Below are positions 10,654 through 18,132 of a stretch of DNA of 64,000 nucleotides, one piece after another. This DNA comes from JALZAI01 sp038207565 (GTDB lineage Bacteria > Actinomycetota > Actinomycetes > Mycobacteriales > Jatrophihabitantaceae), in NCBI GenBank assembly GCA_038207565.1, contig JBBQZQ010000013.1, positions 1 to 64,000 of the forward strand, written 5' to 3'. How positions within the stretch are numbered: the stretch's first letter is position 1; every line of letters starts with the position of its first letter. A model generated the notes under the pieces. The model was not told where the DNA came from, ran no database searches, and was given only the letters and a program-made list of their open reading frames with translations. The position numbers and the translations under genes are program-made.

Positions 10654-11481
10654 TCATCCGCGCAGAGCTGGGTGGGACGGGGTCAGCCCGGCGTCGTGCG
10701 CCCGTCCGAGTAGCGCGTGCGCCGCGGCGAAGCCCTCGTCGCCGAGGTTGCGGGTGAATTCGTTCACGTAGAGCGCAATGTGCTGCTGCTGCACCTCGGG
10801 TGCCATCTCGGCAGCGTGCTGGGCGATGAACGCCGCCGAGGCCGACGGGTCGGCCCAGGCGTGCTCCACCGAGGCGCGCAGCACCTCGGTCAGCTGATCG
10901 GCGTCCAGCGAGCGGCGGGCGACGATTGCGCCGAGCGGTATCGGCAGGCCGGTGTCCTGCTCCCACCACGCGCCGAGGTCGGCGAGGGACTGCAGGCCGT
11001 AGCCGGGGTAGGTGAAGCGGGCTTCGTGGATGACCAGCCCGGCGTCGTAACGTCCGTCGCGCACCGCCGGCATGATCTCGGCGAACGGCACGACCTCGAT
11101 GCGGGCGGGACGTTGCCCGGTGGCCCACAGCCGGAACAGCAGGTACGCGGTGGAGCGTTCGCTGGGCACCGCCACCGTGCGCCCGTCGACGTCGGCGATG
11201 TCGCCGCGGGAGAGCACGAGCGGCCCGCACCCGCGCCCGAGCGCACCGCCGGCAGGCAGCAGCCGGTAGTTCTCGAGCAGCCACGGAAGTGCGGCGAAGG
11301 AAACCTTCGCCACGTCGAACTCGCCGCGCTCGGTTGCCGAATTGGTGATGTCGATGTCGGCGAAACGAACCTCGGCCGTCGGTGCTCCGTCGATCAGCCC
11401 GTGCGTCCACGCGTGGAAGACGAATGTGTCGTTGGGGCAGGAGGAGAAGGCGAGGCTGACGTCGCTCCTGATGCCGGTCAT
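10654..11481 (-). CDS. mqnD: 1,4-dihydroxy-6-naphthoate synthase (MqnD)
   Basis: Catalyses formation of 1,4-dihydroxy-6-naphthoate from cyclic dehypoxanthinyl futalosine in the futalosine route to menaquinone. It shows the family N-terminus (SLAFSSCPNDTFVFHAW) and the periplasmic-binding-protein-like fold pattern, with GLVIHEARFTY in the middle. The ATG at 11481 overlaps the mqnB stop as ATGA; an in-frame ATG four codons earlier (11493) is the alternative. It is downstream of mqnB and translationally coupled to it. The other mqn genes are not in the window. Confidence 0.92.
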   Translation of the reverse strand: MTGIRSDVSLAFSSCPNDTFVFHAWTHGLIDGAPTAEVRFADIDITNSATERGEFDVAKVSFAALPWLLENYRLLPAGGALGRGCGPLVLSRGDIADVDGRTVAVPSERSTAYLLFRLWATGQRPARIEVVPFAEIMPAVRDGRYDAGLVIHEARFTYPGYGLQSLADLGAWWEQDTGLPIPLGAIVARRSLDADQLTEVLRASVEHAWADPSASAAFIAQHAAEMAPEVQQQHIALYVNEFTRNLGDEGFAAAHALLGRAHDAGLTPSHPALRG

Positions 11482-12080
11482 GATGTCGTCCATCCTGCCG
11501 CGACTGCGGCAACGGCGTGCGCCAGGGCGTCCAGCGCCTGCGGGATGCGCCAGGCCGTTCGGTCGCGCGGGCCGACCGGGTTGCTGATCGCGCGGATTTC
11601 GGCGAAGGCCACGCCGTGCAGCGCGGCGGCGGCGGCCACGCCTGCCCCCTCCATTCCTTCAGCTACTGCATCGGGGTAACGACCCTGACGCGCCGCAGCT
11701 GTCTGCGCCGTCCCGGTGACCGTCGCGACGGTGAGGATGGTGCCCAGATGCCCGCCCGTGCAGTCGGCGAGCTCCACCGCAAGGCGCGGCGCCACGTCGT
11801 AGCGCGTGCGGCCCAACGGCAGGAACCCCTCCGGTGTCTCTGCGCCGAGGTCGGCGAATTCGGCGGCGGCGGCGACAGCGATCGCGCCGAGCGGGAGCGG
11901 GGGAAATCCGCCGCCGATGCCGGCTGAGAGCACCAGATCGTAGGCCTGGCGGGCGAGCGCTGCGGAGGTTGCGGCCGCCGCGGCTGCCGGCCCGATCCCC
12001 CCAGCGACTGCCGTGAGACCTGCCGCTACGAGTGCGGCCTGCTCCGCAGGGACGGCCGTGACGACGAGCAGGCGTCCCAC
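11478..12080 (-). CDS. mqnB: Futalosine hydrolase (MqnB)
   Basis: A 200-residue nucleosidase of the MTA/SAH-nucleosidase fold that removes hypoxanthine from futalosine. Visible family features are the N-terminal LLVVTAVPAE, the GIGGG segment, and EGMEGAGVA in the active site, followed by ISNPVGPRDR near the C-terminus. It overlaps mqnD by four bases and directly follows the lipoprotein gene. With mqnD it shows that this organism makes menaquinone by the futalosine route, unlike Mycobacterium tuberculosis, which uses the o-succinylbenzoate route. Confidence 0.9.
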   Translation of the reverse strand: MGRLLVVTAVPAEQAALVAAGLTAVAGGIGPAAAAAATSAALARQAYDLVLSAGIGGGFPPLPLGAIAVAAAAEFADLGAETPEGFLPLGRTRYDVAPRLAVELADCTGGHLGTILTVATVTGTAQTAAARQGRYPDAVAEGMEGAGVAAAAALHGVAFAEIRAISNPVGPRDRTAWRIPQALDALAHAVAAVAAGWTTS

Positions 12081-12081
12081 C

Positions 12082-12528
12082 TCAGCCGTCGACCTGCACC
12101 CTGGTGACCCAGCCCCCGGTGGGTTTGGCGGCGCTGCCCTGGGTGATGACCAGGAAGTACGTCCCGACGCCGGACGGGACCGAGAGCCGGGCGCTGTGCG
12201 AGTCGGTGATGGACGAGGTGGACGTCCCGGGGTCGGTGATCGTCTTGAAGGTGTCCTTGCGCGACTGGGTCACCGAGCGCACCTGCCAGCCCTTGCCCTT
12301 CACGGCGCGGGGGACGTCGACCAGGATCGTCGACCCCGTCGAGACGGTGATGTCGCCGATATTGCCCTGCTCGCTGATCCGGCAGTGCGCGGCATCGAAG
12401 CAGTAGGTCTGGGGTCTGACCGTGACGGCGGTGTCGCCGGACTGCACGGTCACGTTCGGGCTGGGCTTGTCGCAGGCCGAGATCAGCAGGGCACCGGCGA
12501 GAAGCGGAGTCAGGGCGGTGCGCTTCAG
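12082..12528 (-). CDS. Putative lipoprotein, Rv0875c-like position
   Basis: A secreted lipoprotein of about 148 residues. The frame runs back through a lipoprotein signal with lipobox LISAC before the mature DKPSPNV. No ATG or GTG precedes the signal, but a CTG at 12528 follows GGGAG by five bases, and this start overlaps the stop of the MFS gene. Starting at the GTG at 12453 would lose the signal and is unlikely. The mature part is beta-rich with one Cys pair (TYCFDAAHCRI). The function is unknown; it is probably coupled to the MFS transporter. Confidence 0.6.
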   Translation of the reverse strand: MKRTALTPLLAGALLISACDKPSPNVTVQSGDTAVTVRPQTYCFDAAHCRISEQGNIGDITVSTGSTILVDVPRAVKGKGWQVRSVTQSRKDTFKTITDPGTSTSSITDSHSARLSVPSGVGTYFLVITQGSAAKPTGGWVTRVQVDG

Positions 12529-14189
12529 CGGTACTCCCGAAACGGCGTGGTGTGTTGTGTCTGGTGGACCTCGACGCTACCGGGGTGCGGTGATTGCGGC
12601 GCCCCCGCCCGTCCGGTCCGGTTGACCGCGCGCTGGCGCAGCAGGATCACGACGGAGACCGCGCCGGTGACGATCGCGGCGATCCAGAAGCCGATCGCAC
12701 CGCCGGCACTGCGCGTGCTCGGCAGCAGCACGCCGATGGCCGCCCCGATTACCCAGGCGAGTTGCAGGAATGTCTCCGACCGGCCGAACGCGCTGGAGCG
12801 CAGCGTCTCGACCACGTCGCGCTGGATCAGCGAGTCGAGAGCGATCTTGGACAGCGCGTTGCAGATTGCGCTCACGTACATCCCGATGACAGCGAAGACG
12901 ATGCCGAACACGATGGCGACGATGACGCACACCACGGCGGCGACCGTCACAGCGCCGACGATCACGAACTCCGGGCGGGCCAGCTTGACCTTGGCGCCGA
13001 TGGCCGTGCCGCTGAAGTTGCCCGCGCCGGCTGCCGCGATCACCGCGCCCAACTGCAGCGCCGCGTCGAGGCCGTGCGCGGTCGATTCGACGTAGAACGC
13101 GAGGTAGATGGTCAGCAGGCCGGACAGCAGCCGCAGCACCGACTCGCCCTGCAGGGCGATCACCAGCTGGTCGCTGAACCCGCGCTTGGCCCAGCCGTTG
13201 ATGCGCCGGATCGGCGGCACCCGGTCCTGCTTGAGCGGACGGGCCGGCTCCTGCGGATGCCGGGGGGCAGACGTGGCCGAATCGACCTGTCGCGGCAGCC
13301 GGAACGAGGCGAACGCGCACACTCCGAAGGCGATCGCTGTCAGCCAGAGGCCGAGGCTGTAGGACCCGCTCACCTTGATGACCGTGCCGACGGCGCCGCC
13401 GAGTACGAGCGTGGACGCGAGACCGAAGATCGTCAGGCGGGAGTTCGCCTCGGTGAGAGTCATCCCGGGCGGGACGAGCCGCGGCGCCGCAGCCGCCCGG
13501 ATGACCGCGTACGCCTTGGACAGCACGAGCGAGCCGAGGGCGCACGGGTACAGCACGAGGAGCTCGGTCGGGTGCGCCGCCATGATCAGTGCCAGGATGC
13601 CGCGACCGATCGCGGTACCGGCCATCGTCCAGCGCCGGCCGTGCTGGATGCGGTCCAACGCCGGCCCGATGATCGGGGCGATGACGGCGAAGGGCGCCAT
13701 GGTGATGATCAGGTAGAGCAGCACGTTGCCGCGCTGGGCATGGGCCGACGCGCCGAAGAACACCGTGCCGGCCAGCGCGACGGTGATCATGGCGTCCGTG
13801 CCGTAGCTCAGGACCTGGTTCCAGATCAGCGCGGTGAGGCCGGACTCGTGCGCACCGTCGGCCTTACTCGCCCGGATGACCTTGCGGGTGACGGTGCGGG
13901 CCGCCCGGTTGGTGCCGGAGAGCGCCGCCTTGGTGAGCGATACGGCCGGCCGCCGGGGGCGCTCCTCGCCGGGGCGTGCTGCCGCTCCCGCGACGTGGTG
14001 GTAAGTCGGTTGGGAGAAGCTGTCGCGCGACGCCCCGTGCTGAGCGGTGTGCTGGGGGGTGGGTGGTTCCGCGGCCGGTGCGGGCGCGACGAACGGTTGC
14101 GTGTGCGGCGCCTGGACCCGTGGTAGGTGGCTGGTGTGGCCAGACTTCGAGAACCGCCCGCGCGGTCCTCGTTCCGGTCCCTTGGCCAC
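12525..14189 (-). CDS. MFS transporter with long proline-rich N-terminal tail
   Basis: A 554-residue major facilitator protein. The first 100 or so residues are Pro/Ala/Arg-rich and lack hydrophobic stretches; about twelve membrane segments follow. It matches the position and size of Rv0876c in the same neighbourhood (futalosine genes aside). It starts with GTG at 14189, divergent from the DUF3027 gene. The substrate is unknown. The extended cytosolic tail may bind a partner, which is inference only. Confidence 0.85.
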   Translation of the reverse strand: MAKGPERGPRGRFSKSGHTSHLPRVQAPHTQPFVAPAPAAEPPTPQHTAQHGASRDSFSQPTYHHVAGAAARPGEERPRRPAVSLTKAALSGTNRAARTVTRKVIRASKADGAHESGLTALIWNQVLSYGTDAMITVALAGTVFFGASAHAQRGNVLLYLIITMAPFAVIAPIIGPALDRIQHGRRWTMAGTAIGRGILALIMAAHPTELLVLYPCALGSLVLSKAYAVIRAAAAPRLVPPGMTLTEANSRLTIFGLASTLVLGGAVGTVIKVSGSYSLGLWLTAIAFGVCAFASFRLPRQVDSATSAPRHPQEPARPLKQDRVPPIRRINGWAKRGFSDQLVIALQGESVLRLLSGLLTIYLAFYVESTAHGLDAALQLGAVIAAAGAGNFSGTAIGAKVKLARPEFVIVGAVTVAAVVCVIVAIVFGIVFAVIGMYVSAICNALSKIALDSLIQRDVVETLRSSAFGRSETFLQLAWVIGAAIGVLLPSTRSAGGAIGFWIAAIVTGAVSVVILLRQRAVNRTGRAGAPQSPHPGSVEVHQTQHTTPFREYR

Positions 14190-14267
14190 GGGTCAATACT
14201 GCCCCACCGGACCGTCAAAATGAGCGCCGATGGACACGCCGCCCTTCGCGTCAGCGACAATGGAACC

Positions 14268-15101
14268 GTGAGTGCTGCGAAGACGAGCCGAACCGGCAGT
14301 GCGGGACCCGTCGACCGGGTACTGGCCCAGGCGGTCGACCTGGCGCGGGCCGCGGCGATCGAGGAGGGCGGCGACAGCGTCGGGGAGTACCTCGGCGCGC
14401 ATGCCGACGGCGACCGCGTGGCCACGCACGCCTTCGACGCGTCCGTCCCTGGCTACCGCGGCTGGTTCTGGGCGGTGACCGTCGCCCGTCCCCCACGCGC
14501 GAAGACGGCCACCGTGGACGAGGTCGTGCTGCTGCCCGGCGGCGGCGCGCTGCTGGCCCCCGCATGGGTGCCGTGGCACCAGCGCCTGAAGCCGGGCGAC
14601 CTCAGTCCCGGTGACCTGCTGACAGCCGACCCGGACGACCCGCGCCTGGTCCCTGCCTACGTGTTATCCGACGATCCGGCCGTCGAGGCGCTCGCATTCG
14701 AGCTGGGCATGGGACGCGAGCGGGTGCTCTCGCGCGAAGGCCGGCTCGAGGCCGCCGAGCGCTGGCTCGAGGGCGACGCCGGTCCGGACGCCCCGATGGC
14801 CAAGCAGGCCCCCGCACATTGCGGCACCTGCGGCTTCTACCTCCCGCTCGGCGGATCACTGCAAGCAGCGTTCGGCGTGTGTAGCAACGAGATCACCGCG
14901 AATGACGGGCGCGTCGTCAGCGTCGAGTTCGGGTGCGGCGCGCATTCCGAAGTCGTGGTGGTAGCCCCGTCCCTGGCCGAACCGTCCGGCGCGGTGTTCG
15001 ACGACGGCGAGGAGATCATCGCGTCGCCGTCCTCACCCGCGCTCGGGTCCCCATCCTCGGCTGTCCCCGGGCCCGACTCGGGGCTCGGTGCCGTCGAATG
15101 A
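14268..15101 (+). CDS. DUF3027 protein with zinc-ribbon-like C-terminal half
   Basis: A 277-residue soluble protein of an actinobacterial family (Rv0877-like). The N-terminal half has the conserved YRGWFWAVTVAR and DEVVLLPG stretches. The C-terminal half has CGTC, a later Cys in FGVCSNE and FGCGAHSE, possible metal ligands. The GTG at 14268 is chosen because upstream residues are unconserved and run into the divergent promoter. One rare TTA leucine codon sits at 14664. The function is unknown. It ends with an acidic Ser/Pro-rich tail. Confidence 0.82.
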   Translation: MSAAKTSRTGSAGPVDRVLAQAVDLARAAAIEEGGDSVGEYLGAHADGDRVATHAFDASVPGYRGWFWAVTVARPPRAKTATVDEVVLLPGGGALLAPAWVPWHQRLKPGDLSPGDLLTADPDDPRLVPAYVLSDDPAVEALAFELGMGRERVLSREGRLEAAERWLEGDAGPDAPMAKQAPAHCGTCGFYLPLGGSLQAAFGVCSNEITANDGRVVSVEFGCGAHSEVVVVAPSLAEPSGAVFDDGEEIIASPSSPALGSPSSAVPGPDSGLGAVE

Positions 15102-15140
15102 CGCCTCGGCGTGCTCAGCGCGTCACTCGCGCGCGAGTGC

Positions 15141-15389
15141 TCAGATGGTGCGTCCCTCTCGCTTGTGCTTGACCATGATCGACCAACCGACGAATCCGAG
15201 CACACCCCCGGCCAGACACGTCCAGAGCCAGACGCGGTGATCGTGATCGCCCAGCCAGCCGTAGCACGGCAGTAGCGCGGCGAAGGCGACGAAGAACGCG
15301 AGGGTGCCGGCGGCAACGATGCGGCGTGCGTTCATCTGCACCGCCGGGGGTTGGATCAGATCGCGCTTGTCCACCCGTTGCCTGGCCAT
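15141..15389 (-). CDS. DUF2530-type small membrane protein
   Basis: An 82-residue protein with a short basic N-terminus, two hydrophobic helices separated by a GWLGDHDHR loop, and the tail MVKHKREGRTI. Size, topology and position beside a MarR gene match Rv0879c and the DUF2530 family. It is convergent with the DUF3027 gene and divergent from the MarR gene. The function is unknown. Confidence 0.75.
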   Translation of the reverse strand: MARQRVDKRDLIQPPAVQMNARRIVAAGTLAFFVAFAALLPCYGWLGDHDHRVWLWTCLAGGVLGFVGWSIMVKHKREGRTI

Positions 15390-15430
15390 GGCAGCAGGAT
15401 AGCTGTCACCGGTGGGATTGCTGACGATCG

Positions 15431-15443
15431 TTAGCTAGACTAA
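15431..15443. promoter_or_regulatory. Candidate MarR operator
   Basis: A short palindrome TTAG-N5-CTAA lies six bases before the MarR start codon, where an autoregulatory site is expected. The arms are only four bases, so this is weak without comparison to relatives. Confidence 0.3.
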
Positions 15444-15449
15444 GTAATT

Positions 15450-15887
15450 ATGACAACGGTGAGTCGCAGCACGACCGCAGAGCTTGCCGCCACGATCCGT
15501 CCGTCGCTGCTGCGCTTGGTCCGGCTCATCCGCAACCAGCGCGCTGACATGAGCGTCACCCTCACCCAGGTCTCCGCCATGGGGACGCTACGCAAGCACG
15601 GTCCGATGAGCGCGGGCGAACTGGCCTCGTGCGAACGCGTCCAGCCGCCGTCGATGAGCAAGGTGCTCGCGAACCTCGAAGAGCGTGGCCTGATCCGGCG
15701 CGCCCCCCACCCGACGGACCGTCGGCAGGCCATCATCGCGATCACCGACGCCGGTGTGGCGCTGCTCGACGCCGAGCGCCGATCGCGCGATGCTTGGCTC
15801 AGCCAGCGGCTCGCGCGGCTCACCCCTGACGAGCGCGCGCTGCTGCGCAAGGTCGTGCCCGTGCTCGACAAGCTGGCCGAACAGTGA
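15450..15887 (+). CDS. MarR-family transcriptional regulator
   Basis: A 145-residue winged-helix regulator. The core shows GPMSAGELASCERVQPPSMSKVLANLEERGLI followed by the wing HPTDRRQAII, the classic MarR DNA-binding region. It ends in ATGA-type overlap with the MFS gene, so the pair is translationally coupled. It probably represses itself and the exporter and releases on a ligand; the ligand is unknown. Rv0880 occupies the equivalent place in M. tuberculosis. Confidence 0.92.
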   Translation: MTTVSRSTTAELAATIRPSLLRLVRLIRNQRADMSVTLTQVSAMGTLRKHGPMSAGELASCERVQPPSMSKVLANLEERGLIRRAPHPTDRRQAIIAITDAGVALLDAERRSRDAWLSQRLARLTPDERALLRKVVPVLDKLAEQ

Positions 15888-17185
15888 CAGCGGTCACCGA
15901 CCGCCCGGCCGACGCCGTACCCGAAGACACGGCTGCGCGACCCGGGATGTTCCGGTCGCTGCGCGTGCGCAACTACCGGCTCTACGCCTCGGGGCAGCTG
16001 ATCTCGCTGACCGGAACGTGGATGCAGCGCGTTGCCCAGGACTGGCTCGTCCTCCAGCTCACCAACTCCGGCACCGCGCTCGGCATCGTCACCGCGCTGC
16101 AGTTCGGACCGGCGCTGCTGCTCGGGCCGTGGGGCGGCGTGCTCGCCGACCGCGGCGACAAGCGGCACATCCTGCTGGTGACGCAGTCCGGTATCGCGAT
16201 CGCCGCACTCGTGCTCGGGCTGCTCGATGTCACCGGTGTCGTCGCCTACTGGCACGTCCTCGCGCTGGCGCTGGTGCTCGGCGTGATCAGCGCCATCGAC
16301 ACACCCGTTCGGCAGTCGTTCGTGGTGGAGATGGTGGGCAAGGACGATCTGCCCAATGCCGTCGGCATCAACTCGACGATTTTCAATCTCGGCCGCATCC
16401 TGGGCCCGGCAGTCGCCGGGATCGTGATCAGCGCGGTCGGTACCGGCTGGGCGTTCCTCGCGAATGCACTGTCCGGTATCGCGGTGCTCGGCGCGCTGCG
16501 GGCGATGCGCACGTCCGAACTGCATCCCTCGCCGCCCGTGCTGCGCGCCGCCGGGCAGCTGCGCGAGGGTGTGGCCTATGTGCGCGGTCGCCCGGACCTG
16601 ATCCTGCCCATGGTGCTGATCTTCGTCATCGGGACATTTGGCCTGAACTTCCAGATCACCACCGCCTTGTTGGCCAAGCAGGTCTTTCACCGGACGGCGT
16701 CGGGCTACGGCCTGCTCTCGACGATGCTGGCCGTGGGTGCGTTCGGCGGGGCCGTGCTCGCCACGCGACGCACCGGGCGGCCCTCGCAGGTGTTCCTGCT
16801 CGCCGCCGCGAGCGTGTTCGGCGTGCTCGAGATCGCGGCCGGATTGATGCCCGACTTCTGGGCGACCGCTGCGGTGCTCGTCCCGACCGGCTTGGCCATG
16901 CTGACCCTGACGACCGCGGCGAACGCCTCCGTGCAGCTCGGTGTCGCACCGACCATGCGGGGACGGGTCATGGCGCTCTATCTCATGTGCTTCATGGGGG
17001 GGACGCCGCTAGGTGCTCCGATAGTCGGCTGGCTGGCCGGTTTCGCCGGACCTCGCTGGGGTCTGATCGGCGGCGGCGCGATCTGCCTGCTCGCGATCCT
17101 CGGCGTCGCGGCGACCTCTGCCTGGCACCGCGGCATGTCGCGCTCGGACGTCGCGGTCCGCCTCGCCGCCGTCGCCCACCGCTGA
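15884..17185 (+). CDS. MFS exporter (enterobactin/multidrug type)
   Basis: A 433-residue major facilitator with about twelve hydrophobic segments. The N-terminal region has FRSLRVRNYRLYASGQLISLTGTWMQRVAQDWLV in several pieces, typical of the DHA3/EntS-like group, and the loop between helices 2 and 3 has GPWGGVLADRGDKR. The start GTG at 15884 overlaps the MarR stop by four bases. Regulation by the MarR protein is likely. The substrate is unknown; drug or siderophore export is the usual role. Confidence 0.88.
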   Translation: MTAVTDRPADAVPEDTAARPGMFRSLRVRNYRLYASGQLISLTGTWMQRVAQDWLVLQLTNSGTALGIVTALQFGPALLLGPWGGVLADRGDKRHILLVTQSGIAIAALVLGLLDVTGVVAYWHVLALALVLGVISAIDTPVRQSFVVEMVGKDDLPNAVGINSTIFNLGRILGPAVAGIVISAVGTGWAFLANALSGIAVLGALRAMRTSELHPSPPVLRAAGQLREGVAYVRGRPDLILPMVLIFVIGTFGLNFQITTALLAKQVFHRTASGYGLLSTMLAVGAFGGAVLATRRTGRPSQVFLLAAASVFGVLEIAAGLMPDFWATAAVLVPTGLAMLTLTTAANASVQLGVAPTMRGRVMALYLMCFMGGTPLGAPIVGWLAGFAGPRWGLIGGGAICLLAILGVAATSAWHRGMSRSDVAVRLAAVAHR

Positions 17186-17190
17186 CGTCG

Positions 17191-17236
17191 ACCCTTGGCC
17201 CCGTCCACCCTTGGCCCCGTCCACCCTTGGCCCCGT
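17191..17236 (+). repeat. 16-bp tandem repeat, nearly three copies
   Basis: ACCCTTGGCCCCGTCC is present at 17191-17206 and 17207-17222, followed by 14 bases of a third copy at 17223-17236. It lies right after the MFS stop. The last copy also forms the left arm of the following hairpin. Confidence 0.9.
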
Positions 17237-17279
17237 AGCAGGGCGACTCGCCGTGCTGCGCCCTGCTGAGGGGCCAAGG
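17225..17279 (+). terminator. Hairpin between MFS and methyltransferase genes
   Basis: CCTTGGCCCC and GCAGGGC on the left pair with GCCCTGC and GGGGCCAAGG on the right, separated by a three-base internal bulge on each side and a 15-base loop. It probably terminates the marR-MFS transcript ahead of the methyltransferase start at 17293. Confidence 0.6.
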
Positions 17280-17292
17280 CCAGACTGACGGG

Positions 17293-18075
17293 GTGCATGT
17301 CGTTGAGATCCACGATCCCGCGGACCCGCGCCTGGACGACTTCCGTGATCTCGCCGACGCGGACGTGCGTCCCGACCGCCGCGGCGTGGTCATCGCTGAC
17401 GGCGTGAACGTGGTCGAACGGCTGGCCGGGTCGGCGTACCCGATCCGTGCGGTCTTCGGCGTCCCCGCCCGCATCGAGGCGCTGCGCCGCGCCCTGGCCG
17501 AGTCGGACGCCACCGCCTTCGTCGCCGACAAGTGGGTGCTGTCCGAGGTCGTGGGCTTCCGGGTGACGCGCGGAGTGTTGGCGGCGGCGACGCGGCCACC
17601 TGCACTCGACGTCGGCGCGCTGCTGGACGGTGCCCGGCGGGTAGCCGTGCTGGAATCGCTCAACGACTTCGAGAATCTGGGCGCACTGTTCCGCAATGCC
17701 GCGGCGTTCGGCGTGGACGCGGTGCTGCTGGACCCGCAGTGCGCCGACCCGCTCTACCGCCGCAGCGTGCGGGTCTCGATGGGCCACGTGCTGCGGGTGC
17801 CCTTCGCGGTACTGCCCGGTGCCTGGCCCGCGTCTCTGGACGCGCTGCGCTCACGCGGCTTCGAGCTGCTCGCGTTGACCCCTGCGGGCGCCGAGGATCT
17901 GCGCCGAGTGGAGGTGCCCGAGCGGTGGGCGGTGCTGCTCGGTGCCGAGGGTCCGGGTCTCAGCCCCGCGGTGCTGGGCCTCGCCGACCGGCGGGTACGC
18001 ATCCCGATGGCAGCCGGGGTCGATTCCGTCAATGTGGCCACCGCCGCGGCGATTGCCTTCGCCCACCTCACCTGA
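17293..18075 (+). CDS. TrmH/SpoU-family RNA methyltransferase
   Basis: A 260-residue SAM-dependent 2'-O-ribose methyltransferase of the knotted SPOUT superfamily. Motif 1 (ESLNDFENLGALFRNAAAFG), motif 2 (LLGAEGPGLS) and motif 3 (RIPMAAGVDSVNVATAAAIA) are all present, with the catalytic Arg of motif 1. A shorter N-terminal substrate-binding domain precedes them. The exact rRNA or tRNA target cannot be told. The start is GTG at 17293. The position matches Rv0881. Confidence 0.9.
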   Translation: MHVVEIHDPADPRLDDFRDLADADVRPDRRGVVIADGVNVVERLAGSAYPIRAVFGVPARIEALRRALAESDATAFVADKWVLSEVVGFRVTRGVLAAATRPPALDVGALLDGARRVAVLESLNDFENLGALFRNAAAFGVDAVLLDPQCADPLYRRSVRVSMGHVLRVPFAVLPGAWPASLDALRSRGFELLALTPAGAEDLRRVEVPERWAVLLGAEGPGLSPAVLGLADRRVRIPMAAGVDSVNVATAAAIAFAHLT

Positions 18076-18080
18076 CCGCG

Positions 18081-18129
18081 CGATCGTGGTTCTTTACCCG
18101 GCCAGGAGCAGGGAAAAGAACCACGATCG
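18081..18129. terminator. Bidirectional hairpin, GATCGTGGTTCTTT family copy 1
   Basis: A 19-base arm CGATCGTGGTTCTTTACCC pairs with GGGAAAAGAACCACGATCG with one mismatch around an 11-base loop. It lies between the convergent methyltransferase and ABC genes and carries A/T-rich arms, suited to termination in both directions. A related copy is at 28211-28259. Confidence 0.75.
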
Positions 18130-18132
18130 GGG

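Noticed and set aside
15124..15139. Palindrome CACTCGCGCGCGAGTG as an operator
   Set aside because: It lies between two convergent genes rather than at a promoter and has no loop for a terminator; probably chance in GC-rich sequence.
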